Assembly (NCBI RefSeq): GCF_030867145.1
Contig: NC_134419.1
Coordinates: 76,571,403 to 76,635,402, forward strand
DNA: 64,000 nucleotides
Direction: 5' to 3'
DNA from: Opisthocomus hoazin
Lineage: Eukaryota; Chordata; Aves; Opisthocomiformes; Opisthocomidae
This document shows positions 1 through 11,400 of the stretch, piece by piece. How positions within the stretch are numbered: position 1 is the stretch's first letter; each line of letters opens with the position of its first letter. The notes beneath the pieces were generated by a model. The model was not told the origin of the DNA and did no database searches. It saw nothing but the letters and a program-made list of their open reading frames with translations. The translations under genes and the position numbers were made by a program.

Positions 1-747
1 CGTGTTTTCCAGCTGCCGGATCGAAGTTTGCCAGATTTCGTTTTTCACAAACCCTCGGAGACGTAACGCTATATAAGCACAGCACGGCCACAAAGTAAAA
101 CTCTGCTTTCCCCGCGGTCCCACAGCTACCGCACGGCGCGAGCCCTCCGCGTTGGCTGCTGGAAGCAACAGCCACAGCCAGGACCCACGGATACGGGGAA
201 TGATACAGCCCGAGGGATGCTCCACACGGACTACAGAGGAGTGACACCAACGATGCCGCTATATTTAATCCTGGAAAAGCAAAAACCAAGTCTTCCCCAG
301 ACATTTTTTTAGCAGGGGAGGTACAGGAACACCACGCAGCAGAGCAGATTTTTCGCACTCACTCGACCAGCCCTTGAATCCTTACTCACACACCGCGATT
401 ACGGAGCCCAGCTCCTGGGGGTACCCCCCAGCTGCAGCCTGGGGTGCCGGGAGCTGCCGTGCTCCGTGCGGGCTTCGGAGCTCCTCCAGGTCGGTCGAAT
501 GCGGCTTCCTCCTCCCGTGCGCTTCAACAGCAACTTCTAACGCGTCAAAACTCATTTATCTCCCGCAGCATACGCTGGACGCGTAAGAGGTGACATCTGA
601 CACATCTAACACATCAAACGTCACAGGCTTCGTAACTCACGGATCAGCCACCTGAAGCCAGGAGAAACTCTGGCTGTAAATTAGTCGTGGGACGACACGT
701 TTTAATTTTCGATGCCCACTTGTTGGTGACCAGCACCCACTTGTTGC
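1..747. other. No gene recognised
   Basis: Mixed-composition sequence. A TATATAAG word occurs near 70 but has no supporting context. If FAM53B is transcribed leftward from about 6 kb, this would be part of its first intron. Confidence 0.5.
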
Positions 748-1316
748 GGCCAGCAGGTCGAGGGAGGTTCTCCTCTCCCTCTGCTCTGCCCTGGTGAGGC
801 CCCATCTGCAGTGCTGTGTCCAGTTCTGGGCTCCCCAGTTCAGGAAAGATGAGGAGCTACTGGAGAGAGTCCAGCGGAGGGCTACAAGCATGATGAGGGG
901 ACTGGAGCATCTCTGCTACGAGGAGAGGTTGAGGGAGCTGGGCTTGTTCAGCCTGGAGAAGAGAAGGCTGAGAGGGGACCTGATAAATGCCTCTAAATAT
1001 CTGCAGGGTGGGGGTCAGGAGGACAGGGCCAGACTCTTTCCAGTGGTGCCCAGCGACAGGACAAGGGGCAACGGGCACAAACTGAAGCAGAGGAAGCTCC
1101 AGCTGAACATGAGGAAGAACTTCTTCCCTCTGAGGGTGACGGAGCCCTGGAACAGGCTGCCCAGGGAGGCTGTGGAGTCTCCTTCTCTGGAGATATTCCA
1201 GACCCGCCTGGCCGCGGTGCTGTGCAGCCTGCTCTGGGTGACCCTGCTTGGGCAGGGGGTTGGACTGGGTGACCCACAGAGGTCCCTGCCAACCCCGACC
1301 ATGCTGTGATTCTGTG
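748..1316 (+). mobile_element. CR1 LINE, 3' fragment of ORF2 plus tail
   Basis: The sense strand encodes the CR1 ORF2 C-terminal region: [53 protein letters not shown] and an end [13 protein letters not shown]. It finishes with GTGATTCTGTG, the CR1 octamer tail. It is 5'-truncated, as most CR1 copies are. Confidence 0.9.
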
Positions 1317-2540
1317 CAAGGTTCGTGCATCCACAGCCTGTACCATCGGAGCTCGCACCGGCTTGGGGAGGCTTCAGCAGTGAGCTCTTGCCCGGGAATT
1401 TCTGTCTCTCTAAAGGCAGCCAACTCGTAAAAGTTTGGAAAAACAAAACAGCCCAGGGATCTGCTCTCCGGTTCCCTGTACCAGAGCCACGTTCTGCACT
1501 GCTGCTCTAAGCAAATCGCTGGGGCGCGGGCGGCCGGGCTGAGACCGCGGTCGCGTAGCGTGACCTTGGAAAAGTCCTTTTTTCGTCCTTATAACATGGC
1601 CACCGCTCACAGGGATACTTGAGGGCAGGACCAGAGCTCCGGGGCTCAGCTCTGCCGCCGCCGGGGCCGCTTTCGAGGAATTTATGGAAGGTCTCATCTC
1701 TAAGGAGCGGGGTGGCAGGGAGGGCTCCCCGGGGGTCACCAGCCCGTCAGGCGTAACGACCCAGCAGGCTCGCAGGCGCAGATGAGTAGCATGGTGGAAA
1801 ATTCCCTTCTCTGCGCCCGACGAGTTTATATTTAGCTCTCCGGGGAGCAGAGGCGCTGGAGGAGCTGTTGTTTCGGTGATATTTTTGCATGGCCCCACGG
1901 GGATGACCCCACGCAACGGCGAACCGCGGCGTTCCCCCGGGGGAGGCCGCCGAGGAACCGGCGACCGCCGCTTCGCTCCACCACCACATCGGGCCCGGCA
2001 TGTGAGACCGCTGATAGCCACCCGTCAGACCTCAGACCTCATTTTTTTTTCGCTTCGTTCTGTTTCCCCAAGTCAGCAGGCTCGCTTCCTCTTCCTCCTC
2101 CTCCTCCTCCCCATTTTGGGAGAGAAAGGAGCTTGCTCGAGCAGCCACAGAGGAGCAACCTCCCCAGCTCCTCCACTGGCTTGGCCATCCACGGGAATAA
2201 AACCTGGGGTTGTCTTTCTGGAGGTGTTTTCAGCTCTTCCAGCCCCAGTTTTGGTGAGGGCAGAGCTGAGGCAAAGGCTCTGCTTCCCCCCTACCTGCCC
2301 TGGGACGTGGGAAGGAGCCCCCGAGCCCCCCTGGGCTGAGCTCTCCCAAGAGCGAGGAGCATCTCCAGCATCTTGCCCTGCCCCAGCCTGTTGGGCCAAA
2401 GTCTGCTCTGCCACGGATCAGCGTTGGTGAGGACTGTTCCCAGCAAAATCACTCGGCAAGCCATGTGAGACGGGAGGGGGAAGGGAGCAAAACCAAAATC
2501 AGCGCTTTTGACCGGGGGTGCCTTCTTTTCTCCTCCAGAT
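1317..2540. other. No gene recognised; moderately GC-rich
   Basis: Includes a CpG-containing patch around 1880-2000 and a CTTCCTCCTCCTCCTCC pyrimidine run near 2089-2112. Open frames here have no recognisable domains. Confidence 0.5.
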
Positions 2541-3192
2541 TACAGAATCCCAGCATGGCAGGGGTTGGAAGGGACCTCTGTGGGTCACCCAGTCCAACCC
2601 CTCTGCCCAAGCAGGGTCACCCAGAGCAGGCTGCACAGCACCGTGTCCAGGCGGGTCTGGAATATCTCCAGAGAAGGAGACTCCACAGCCTCTCTGGGCA
2701 GCCTGGGCCAGGGCTCCGTCACCCTCAGAGGGAAGAAGTTCTTCCTCATGTTCAGCTGGAACTTCCTCTGCTTCAGTTTGTGCCCGTTGCCCCTTGTCCT
2801 GTTGCTGGGCACCACTGGAAAGAGTCTGGCCCCGTCCTCCTGACCCCCACCCTGCAGATATTTAGAGGCATTTATCAGGTCCCCTCTCAGCCTTCTCTTC
2901 TTCAGGCTGAACAAGCCCAGCTCCCTCAGCCTCTCCTCGTAGGAGAGATGCTCCAGTCCCCTCATCATCCTCATAGCCCTCCGCTGGACTCTCTCCAGTA
3001 GCTCCTCATCTTTCTTGAACTGGGGAGCCCAGAACTGGACACAGCACTGCAGATGGGGCCTCACCAGGGCAGAATAGAGGGGAAGGAGAACCTCCCTCGA
3101 CCTGCTGGCCACTCTCCTCTTGATGCACCCCAGGATCCCATTGGCCTTCTTGGCAGCCAGGGCACACTGCTGGCTCATGGTCGCCCCGTCGA
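2541..3192 (-). mobile_element. CR1 LINE, 3' fragment, minus orientation
   Basis: On the minus strand it reads [20 protein letters not shown], then the ORF2 C-terminus, in one open frame down to [13 protein letters not shown] and the tail at 2541. It is 5'-truncated at about 3192 and closely related to the copy at 748. Confidence 0.9.
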
Positions 3193-4607
3193 TTTGATAA
3201 GCAAAGCACAAACTACCTCCCACCCCGGTGAAGATCAAGAAAAGCAACTCTATACGACATCCTAAGACAAAACGAGCAAGGAAGAAGCGCCCCACACCAC
3301 GCAGCTGCCGTTTGAGAAACCAGAATTCCGCCAGAAACAACAAAACGGATGAACCCGGCCGCCCTCCACCCGCTCCGGGACACGGCCCATCGTGCCAGCG
3401 CAGAAATACAGGCGCGTGGGCGAAAAGCTGCACGCCTCCTACCTCCACCTTTGCTGACAGCGAGACAAGCCTTTGACACTAAAAAAGCCTAATTAAGTAT
3501 AATTAGCTGAAGCGGATCTGGGGGTTGGTATCAGTCTGTGTTTGCTCATTTGCACGCGTGCGTAATTACGCACAGGTATTTACCGACGCAGGTTTCCTTA
3601 ACGGTCTCCTCCGGTAAAAACTGGGATCTCGCCGACAGAAATCGCTACTCTGCCGAACCGATCTGCCCCGATTTCACACGCAAAGTTCGGCGCTCGAGAG
3701 CCCGAGCTCTGACCGCTCTTCCTCCCGCAGGCCATCTGCTTTCTATAACCGACGCGGTTCTTGGAGACCTCGGCCCCAGGCAGAGCTGGAAGGCGCAGAA
3801 GCTTCCCTCCCTCCTCCGGGTTTAACCTGGAAGTGGGACCGTCTGGATCCAGGGGTTGAGCCGCGAACCCGCCGGCACGCGTGGCCCCGCTCCCCGCGGC
3901 CGTGCTCCCTCTCGCCTTCGCGGCGGGGAGAAGGAGAGGACCCCAGGGCAGGTTGCTTTGGTCGGGTTCTTCCCCACGCTTCTGCAAGGCTGTGTCCTCC
4001 TCCGGGAGAGGGGCCTCCAGCCCTCACCCAGAGCCGGGTCTAACACACCCACCACCAGCACCCTCAGGCTCCGGAGGATTTTTCTAAATGAAGAAATAAA
4101 TCAGAAGCTCTCTTCAAACCTACGGTGAAGCCACGACAGGTAAGGACAGGGCAAACCGCTCTGAAATTCAGGTTTTTTTAACTATCACCCCAATTCATCT
4201 CTTTCGTGACCCACCCCAAATATTTTCCCTCAAAACTTTATCTACGTTCTTCAGGGGTTTCTTTCTTTCCTTCTTTCTTTTCCCAGCCCTCAGCCAAGCG
4301 CTGCTCAATATTTCTGCCCGCGTCGGAGCTGAGGGTTCCCCGTGTGCCCCCCGCGCGGACGCCTCGCTACGGGGGGGGGGAACGCAGCAGCCGCCCCCCG
4401 CGCTCGCGGACACCCCAGAGCGGCCGGCCGCTCGCAGCCCTCCCGCCGCGGTCGCAACGCGGCTCGCGGGCGGTTTTTAGATCTGTCAAAAAAGGAGAAA
4501 AAAAGAGACTTTTATTATCGTTCGAGGATTCGAAAGGAAAATGCGCACATCTGGTTCCGATCGCCGGCTGCAGTTTGGTCTGTCAGCCTGTTTCGTAACG
4601 GATTGTG
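3193..4607. other. No gene recognised; GC-rich patches
   Basis: CpG-rich stretches at about 3660-3960 and 4310-4475 (including a run of nine G near 4371) and a CTTTCCTTCTTTC pyrimidine run near 4262. These may be outer parts of the CpG-island complex that the minisatellite interrupts. Confidence 0.45.
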
Positions 4608-5428
4608 CTTACTTTTTCCTAAAGGGTTTTTACCAAAAGGGTTTTTTTACCTAAAAAGATTTTTGCTAAAAGGGTTTTTTTTCCTAAAAAGGTTTTTACT
4701 AAAAGGGTTTTTTTTTACTAAAAAGATTTTTACTAAAAGCATCTTTTTTCCTAAAAAGATTTTTACTAAATGAGGTTTTTTTTACTAAAAAGATTTTTAG
4801 TAAAAGCATCTTTTTTCCTAAAAAGATTTTTACTAAATGGGGTTTTTTTACTAAAAAGATTTTTACTAAAAGGGTTTTTTTTACTAAAAAGATTTTTACT
4901 AAAAGCATCTTTTTTCCTAAAAAGATTTTTACTAAATGAGGTTTTTTTTACTAAAAAGATTTTTAGTAAAAGCATCTTTTTTCCTAAAAAGATTTTTACT
5001 AAATGGGGTTTTTTTACTAAAAAGATTTTTACTAAAAGGGTTTTTTTTACTAAAAAGATTTTTACTAAACGATTTTTTTTACTAAATGATTTTTTTAACT
5101 AAAAACATTTTTACTAAAAGGGTTTTTTTTACTAAAAGGGTTTTTTTTACTGAAAAGATTTTTACTAAATGATTTTACTAAATGATTTTTTTAACTAAAA
5201 ACATTTTTACTAAAAGGGTTTTTTTTACTAAAAACATTTTTACTAAAAGGGTTTTTTTTACTAAAAACATTTTTACTAAAAGGGTGTTTTTTACTGAAAA
5301 TATTTTTACTCAATGATTTTTTTTTTACTAAAAAGATTTTTACTAAAAGGGTTTCTTTTACTGAAAACATTTTTACTCAATGATTTTTTTTACTAAATGA
5401 TTTTTTTTACCGACAGGGTTTTTTACTC
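4608..5428. repeat. AT-rich minisatellite with 166-bp higher-order period
   Basis: About 820 bp are built from T-runs followed by ACTAAA, alternating with GATTTTT, GGGTTTTTTT and GCATCTTTTTTCC variants. The basic unit is about 33-34 bp. The distinctive ATCTTTTTTCC word recurs at 4741, 4808, 4907 and 4974. Spacings of 67 and 99 bases are repeated, so 4713-4903 recurs without visible mismatch at 4879-5069. The right part (5070-5428) is more degenerate. Long apparent reading frames of K/F-rich residues here are artefacts of composition. Confidence 0.9.
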
Positions 5429-5429
5429 C

Positions 5430-6190
5430 CGGGTTTCCCAAGGAGGGGCTGCGCTGCCAGGGTACCCGGCGCCTGCGGAGCCCGCGGGGCAGGGGCCGGC
5501 CCTGCCCACCGACGGCACCGCGCCGCGGGGGCCAGCTCGCCCCCTCCAGCTCATCCAACCCCCAAACCCCCGACGGGGAAACGCTCCCTCCCGCAACCTT
5601 CGCGCCCGCCCGCGGGCCAAGCCCCCCCGCACCGCCTCACCCGCACAACCCGACGGCACCGAGGTGCTGCCGCACGGAGCTGCGGCCGGCAGGAGACACC
5701 CCCCTCGGGGGGGGAGCACAGGCCTGCGCCCCCCTCCCAGCCCCCCCGAAACGCTTTTCGCCGCCACCGACACGCAACAGCCCGCAACCCCGACCCGCGC
5801 CGGGCCGGCGGCACAAAGGCGGGCGGGCAGCCCCCGGCCCGCGGGTGCGCGGCGGGGCGCTACCACCGCAACGGGGCGGGGGGGAAACGACACCCTTCCC
5901 CCGGGCAGGGCGCGGAGCACCGCCGCCCTTTGTCCGCCCGCCCCCCCCCCGCCGGGCGCTTACCGTGGTGGTGGCGGCGGCGCGGCCCGGCCGGGCCGGC
6001 TGTGGGCGCCGCTCCGAGCCGCGCTGCCGCTGCCGCCGCCGCCGTGCTGCGGGCGGGGCGGGGCGGGGGAGGGGGAGGAGGAAATGGCGCTTGTCACTTC
6101 CTGAGCGGGGCCGGCGGAGGCCGGGCCCGGCCCGCACCTGCGGAGCCCCCGCCCCGGAGGCGTCGGGGTGAGGTGAGGCGGAGGGGGGGG
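5430..6190. promoter_or_regulatory. CpG island, probable FAM53B promoter
   Basis: This is an extremely GC- and CpG-rich block flanked by the AT-rich minisatellite on the left and a CR1 on the right. Established gene order places FAM53B next to EEF1AKMT2 on the same strand, so its 5' end should point here. A strong minus-strand splice donor lies within (5963-5962). No FAM53B coding exon is visible further left, which fits a long first intron leaving the window. Confidence 0.5.
5964..6100 (-). other. Candidate non-coding first exon (FAM53B, inferred)
   Basis: On the minus strand the sequence CCACCACG|GTAAGCG gives a near-perfect donor with its last exonic base at 5964. The right edge (transcription start) is not determined and is set arbitrarily within the island. 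The assignment to FAM53B rests on synteny only. Confidence 0.35.
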
Positions 6191-6406
6191 GAGCCCCGGG
6201 GCTGGACATCGCGTTTTGAGGGGGAAACCCGCAAATTAACGACGAGAAGCGAGGGCAGGCAGCGGGCGGGTGTGGGCGTCGGGGACAAGAGGGTGAAGGA
6301 AGGAGGCCGAGGGTGGCTGCTGGTGGCCCGGGCGGGGGGGGCAGCTGCCCCGGCAGGGCCCACCTGGGAAGAAGCGGCCCCGGGGACGAGCCCCCGCTCC
6401 TTAATC

Positions 6407-7410
6407 CCAGAATCCCAGCATGGCAAGGGTTGGAAGGGACCTCTGTGGGTCCCCCAGCCCAACCCCCTGCCAAAGCAGGGTCACCCAGAGCAGGCTGCAC
6501 AGCACCGCGTCCAGGCGGGTCTGGAATATCTCCAGAGAAGGAGACTCCACAGCCTCCCTGGGCAGCCTGGGCCAGGGCTCCGTCACCCTCAGAGGGAAGA
6601 AGTTCTTCCTCATCTTCAGCTGGAACTTCCTCTGCTTCAGTTTGTGCCCATTGCCCCATTGTCCTGTCGCTGGGCACCACTGGAAAGAGTCTGGCCCCAT
6701 CCTCCTGACACCCACCCTGCAGATATTTATGGGCATTTCTAAGGTCCCCTCTCAGCCTTCTTATCTCCAGACTGAACAAGCCCAGGTCCCTCAGCCTTTC
6801 CTCGTAGGAGAGATGCTCCAGTCCCCTCACCATCCTCGTAGCCCTGTGCTGGGCTCTCTCCAGTAGCTCCTCATCTTTCTTGAACTGGGGAGCCCAGAAC
6901 TGGACACAGCACTGCAGATGGAGCCTCACCAGGGCAGAGTAGAGGGAAAGGAGAACCTCCCTCGTCCTGCTGGCCACACTCCTCTTGATGCACACCAGGA
7001 TCCCACTGGCCTTCTGGGCAGCCAGGGCACACTGCTGGCTCATGGTCACCCTGTCGTCCACCAGGACACCCAGGTCCCTCTCCGCAGAGCTGCTCTCCAG
7101 CAGGTCAGCCCCAGCCTGTACTGGTGCCTGGGGTTGTTCCTCCCCAGGTGCAGGACCCTGCCCTTGCCCTTGTTGAACCTCATCAGGTTCCTCTCTGCCC
7201 AGCTCTCCAGCCTGTCCAGATCTCGCTGAATGGCAGCACAGCCTGCCGGTGTACCCACCACACCTCCCAGTTTGGTGTCATCAGCAAACTTGCTGAGGGT
7301 ACATTCTAACTCTTCATCCAGGTCATTGATGAAGAAGTTGAACAAGACTGGGCCCAGTACTGACCCCTGGGGGACAGCACTAGTTACAGGCCTCCAACTT
7401 AACCCTGCCT
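6407..7410 (-). mobile_element. CR1 LINE, about 1 kb, minus orientation
   Basis: This is one of the longer young copies. The reverse-transcriptase motif FADDTKLGG is intact near 7285, in a frame that shifts near 7060 into the C-terminal region. It begins inside the RT domain ([20 protein letters not shown]). The right end is taken as about 7410, where similarity stops. Confidence 0.88.
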
Positions 7411-7879
7411 TTTCTTTCGGGAAGGGGCGTCAGGAGGAACACAAGCACAGCGCGATCCCACCAGGCTGGAGGCGACCGTGGGTCCATGGCGATGTTAGAG
7501 GATGCCGCCCGCTTGGCTCCTCTCCGGAGACGGCCTTTGGAAGCAGCCCAACCCAACAAGAAGGTTCTCCATCCGTCCCAGCTGACCGGCATGTGGCATG
7601 GTGAGGTGAACAAGGAGACTACGCGACAGCCAAGAGGGAGTTTTAGAACTCATGACAAAGCAGAGCCGAAACGTTAACCGTGAACAGACGCACGCACACA
7701 GCGCAGATGTCGTCGGGAATAGAGCTGGGGCTGAGTTCTCATCTGCCAGGCACGCTGCTGGGGAGGGCGAGCAGGAACGAGTGAGGACATGGACGTGCTG
7801 AACGGCAAGGGAGGCTTTAGCTGAGTGACTCGGCAGGGCTTCAGATGTCCTGCCCCGCTGACGCACAGCCCAAGATACC

Positions 7880-8487
7880 TGCCAACCCTGTCCTGGCCTG
7901 CGTCAAGAGCAGCGTGGCCAGCAGGGTGAGGGAGGGGATTCTGCCCCTTTACTCTGCTCTCGTCAGACCCCACCTGGAGTCCTGCGTCCAGCTCTGGGGC
8001 CCCCAACATAGGAAGGACCTGGATGTGTTGGAGCGGGGCCAGAGGAGGCCACGAAGATGATCCGAGGGCTGGAGCACCTCTCCTACGAGGACAGGCTGAG
8101 GGAGCTGGGGCTGTTCAGCCTGGAGAAGAGAAGGCTCTGGGGTGACCTTAGAGCAGCTGCCAGTACCTGAAGGAGCTACAGGAAGGATGGAGAGGGGCTT
8201 TTCCCAAGGGTGTGTAGTGATAGGACAAGGGGGAACGGCTCTAAACTAAAAGAGGGCAGATTTAGATTAGATATTAGGAAGAAATTCTTCCCCATGAGGG
8301 TGGTGAGACACTGGCCCAAGTTGCCCAGAGAAGCTGCGGCTGCCCCCTCCCTGGCAGTTCTCAAGGCCAGGTTGGATGGAGCTCTGAGCACCCTGGGCTG
8401 GTGGAAGATGTCCCTGCTCATGGCAGGGGGGTTGGAACCAGATGAGCTTTAAGGGCCCTTCCAACCCAAACCATTCTAGGATTCTAT
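7880..8487 (+). mobile_element. CR1 LINE of a different, older subfamily
   Basis: It encodes [20 protein letters not shown], then after indels the usual [20 protein letters not shown] block, [20 protein letters not shown] and the CR1 end. The tail is CCTTCCAACCCAAACCATTC then ATTCTAT, unlike the GTGGGTCACCCAG group. Several indels mark it as older. Confidence 0.85.
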
Positions 8488-11400
8488 AAATGCCGAGGAA
8501 GACTTTCAGTCAGTATTTAAGATAATAAAGGAGAAAGGATGTAAGTAAGCAGAAGCAGCGGGAGAAAATTTAACAAGGGAGCAGCTCCCACCAGTGTGGC
8601 GAGATCCGATCTCAGCAAAAGTGGCTCCATACTCGGTACGTGTGAAATGAGGCAGGAGTGGCCGGTACGAGTGGGTACGGACGGGCAGAAGGGCGTCACA
8701 ATGCGTGAAGGTGCTTTTGCATCAAGCTCCTCCATCCCACTCAGTATTTGCTTTTCTTACCACAGGTTGAGACTGGTAGCAATAAAACACTTGCAAACTC
8801 CTTTTCCAGAACTTTGGGAATCAAGTTTGAAAATGTTTTCTTATGGTTTCCCAGCTGAATATTTCAGTAATAAAACTTGCAGCGTAATTGAATCCATTCC
8901 CTGGCAGCCTTGCGCAGCGCAGGCTTGGTCTCCGAGATCCAGGCAGAAGGTTGCTTTCTGTCTGCTGCTGCCGCTGCCCAAACCTGGCATTTTCTGCCTC
9001 TCGTCCTCTGTGCTTTCCAACAGATGAGCTGGCTGTGGAGCATTACCAGCGTGCGTGAGAGCCTGATGCCGAAGCACAAACCTCCCGTTTTCCGATTTTC
9101 CACAGACAGCATTTTTAGTATCGTCGTTTTAAGTGTAAAGGTTCGCCGTAGGTCCCTGCTCTGGTGACAGTGCAGAAGATCTTTGTCAGAAGGGGAAAAG
9201 ATGGAAATCATTTTCAAGCTTTAAAGAACTGCGCATGAAAGTTTAGTCATCGTGGACAGGAAATTCATTCAGTTAAATTCTGAGCTGATTTAATTTGTGT
9301 TTTTGTCTCAGATGTCAGCGCCTTTGCTACCCGCGGACGAGGAGCCTTCCTTACAGAGATGGAAACTCTGTGGGTAGGAAAAAAGCTAACGATCCCCACG
9401 GTCCTTCTGAAATTACACTGGGGCCCAAGTCGTCACGACATCTAGATGTAACAGTGGTAAGCCCTGTGGATAGACACAATTTCCTTCACCTCCAGCCACA
9501 GGACTTGGCTGCACTTACAGCCTGCGTTCTGTGTAGCCTTTCTAATGCTTCGCTATCTGTCTCCTCCAGTTTGCTGTTACTCGAGTCATACGCATCCTGG
9601 TTGCTAGTAATTTCTGAAGTGTCCTTTTCACAATGACCTACAACTCTGCGCTGTTCTGAGCACCCAAGACATCCCAGTTATTTACAGTTTTACCCTTCTG
9701 CATCTCCTGCCAGGCAAGGAACGCGGGCGAGGGGCTCGCCCAAGGCCACGCAGAGAGTCGGAGTGTCCCAGTCGCAGGCTGATGTCCCAGCCACCCGGCT
9801 GTGCCAGGCACCGCGTACTCACAGGGACATCGTGGCCTCACCGAAGGTCTCCAACAGCACAAAATGGAGGCCAGGTTTCAGGAGCCACGCTCCCAGTTTC
9901 GGGGGAAATCTTGACATTCACAGAATTTAAATAACAGTGAGTGGAAGTATTTTTAACAAATATTTCCTACCCAGGGAACAAGCACGTCTCTGTAATACGA
10001 TCGCTGTGTTCTAGGTCAGAGAGTATCTGACTCAAGACGTGATACCCTGAACAAGTGAAGCATTGCTGTGCAGACAGGGCTGTAATGAGGAGTGTAGTTC
10101 TTTGTTAGTACATTTGGCATGCCATGGGATTTGCACCAAACCTACAAATCCTTCTTTTATTTCACAGGTTATTTGCTGCACACACGCCACAGCTTAGTGT
10201 TTCGGCTCCCCGCTTCGCTTGCTGCCTCTGTCCCTGCCTCGGGAGAGGGCAGGAGTGCTGAGCTATGGGCTGCCCCAGACTGGAAACAGTTGATGGGTAA
10301 AATCAATAGACCACGAAATACATATGTGAGCCCTCCTCACGCCCGAATGCACTAATCACTGTCAGCCATGTTTCCATCTGAATCGGCTTAAGGTACGCCA
10401 AGAGTTGGGTGACCGTCGTTCCCAAAACCCGAGGCAGCTGTGGGCCTGCCCAAAAGCAGCACGCTACGCTGGATAAGCACAAATGCCATACCCATGGAGC
10501 TCAGGTGCCCTAGGGTAGGGCAGCAGTCAGCGAGGCTAATTACTACCGCAAACTGGGGCGAAAGCGCCTACTTGAAACACCAACTCGTTTTTCAGGAGAA
10601 GCATTAGAAGAAATTAACCCACAAGCCTTCAGCCTGCCTGTTCTTGGTGGGTGCTTCAGGCTGGGAGCAGGTTTAGCACACCACGTGTGCACATCGCTGT
10701 GCTGCTCATGAGAGGTCTCAGTTCACAACCCTATCAACATTTCAAATTACTCGGTAGGTGCACATTCTTCCCATCTCTGCTTGACACGTGACACTGCCCA
10801 CGAATGCTTGGCCACTGGAGTGACTGCTGAGGTTTGTCTCTGTTCCCTCACTACTGTTTATTAGCTCTGGCTCTCCAGCACGGACTTATGCACTTGTGAT
10901 TATCCAGAATTTATATGCTACCTTGAGGCTACATCATTTGTTTGCCTGAAAGCACTCGGTTTAATTTCCAGTAACCTAGAAATGGGCTCATTTCGAGCTA
11001 TACTGTTACCTAACAAATGGAAATTAAGCCACAGGTTGGCTTTTCCCTTATTTGTGTCAAATAAAACACGCCAGCGTTCCTTTTCCTCCTTTGTCTTCAG
11101 GCTATAACACCTCATCCCCTTTCACTGAAAGCTCCAGGTATCCATTAATTGTTCCTCCACTTAGCTGCTACCTACAAGGGGCAGGTCATGCTCAGCTACT
11201 TGAACCAAGCTGTACGACAGAGCCGTCCCCTCCGCCGGCGTCCGTGCCACCCGTTCGGCCGAGGGGGGGGTGACGCTGCGCAGTGCAGCCTTCCTCTCCT
11301 CTCGCCCCAGAAAAGGCAGCGAGCAATGGGGACGCCAGGCAGGTCTCCCTACAGCAGTGCAAAGCCCTGGCCCACTCGTTTTCTGTGTGCTCTCTGCATA

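Noticed and set aside
857-1423. Long minus frames opposite the CR1 at 748-1316
   Set aside because: They are antisense shadows of CR1 ORF2. The same shadow frames recur opposite every other young CR1 copy in the window.
1-5400. FAM53B coding exons
   Set aside because: No recognisable FAM53B protein segment appears on the minus strand. Only a non-coding first exon is proposed.
4608-5428. K/F/T-rich open frames of 69-143 codons on both strands
   Set aside because: They are translations of the T-run/ACTAAA minisatellite. Similar K/F-rich frames appear on both strands, and the 166-bp period is not a multiple of three, so coding selection is not supported.
5637-7061. 474-codon minus frame joining CR1 ORF2 to GC-rich sequence
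   Set aside because: The first part is CR1. The remainder is a proline/glycine/alanine-rich read-through of the CpG island with no domain.
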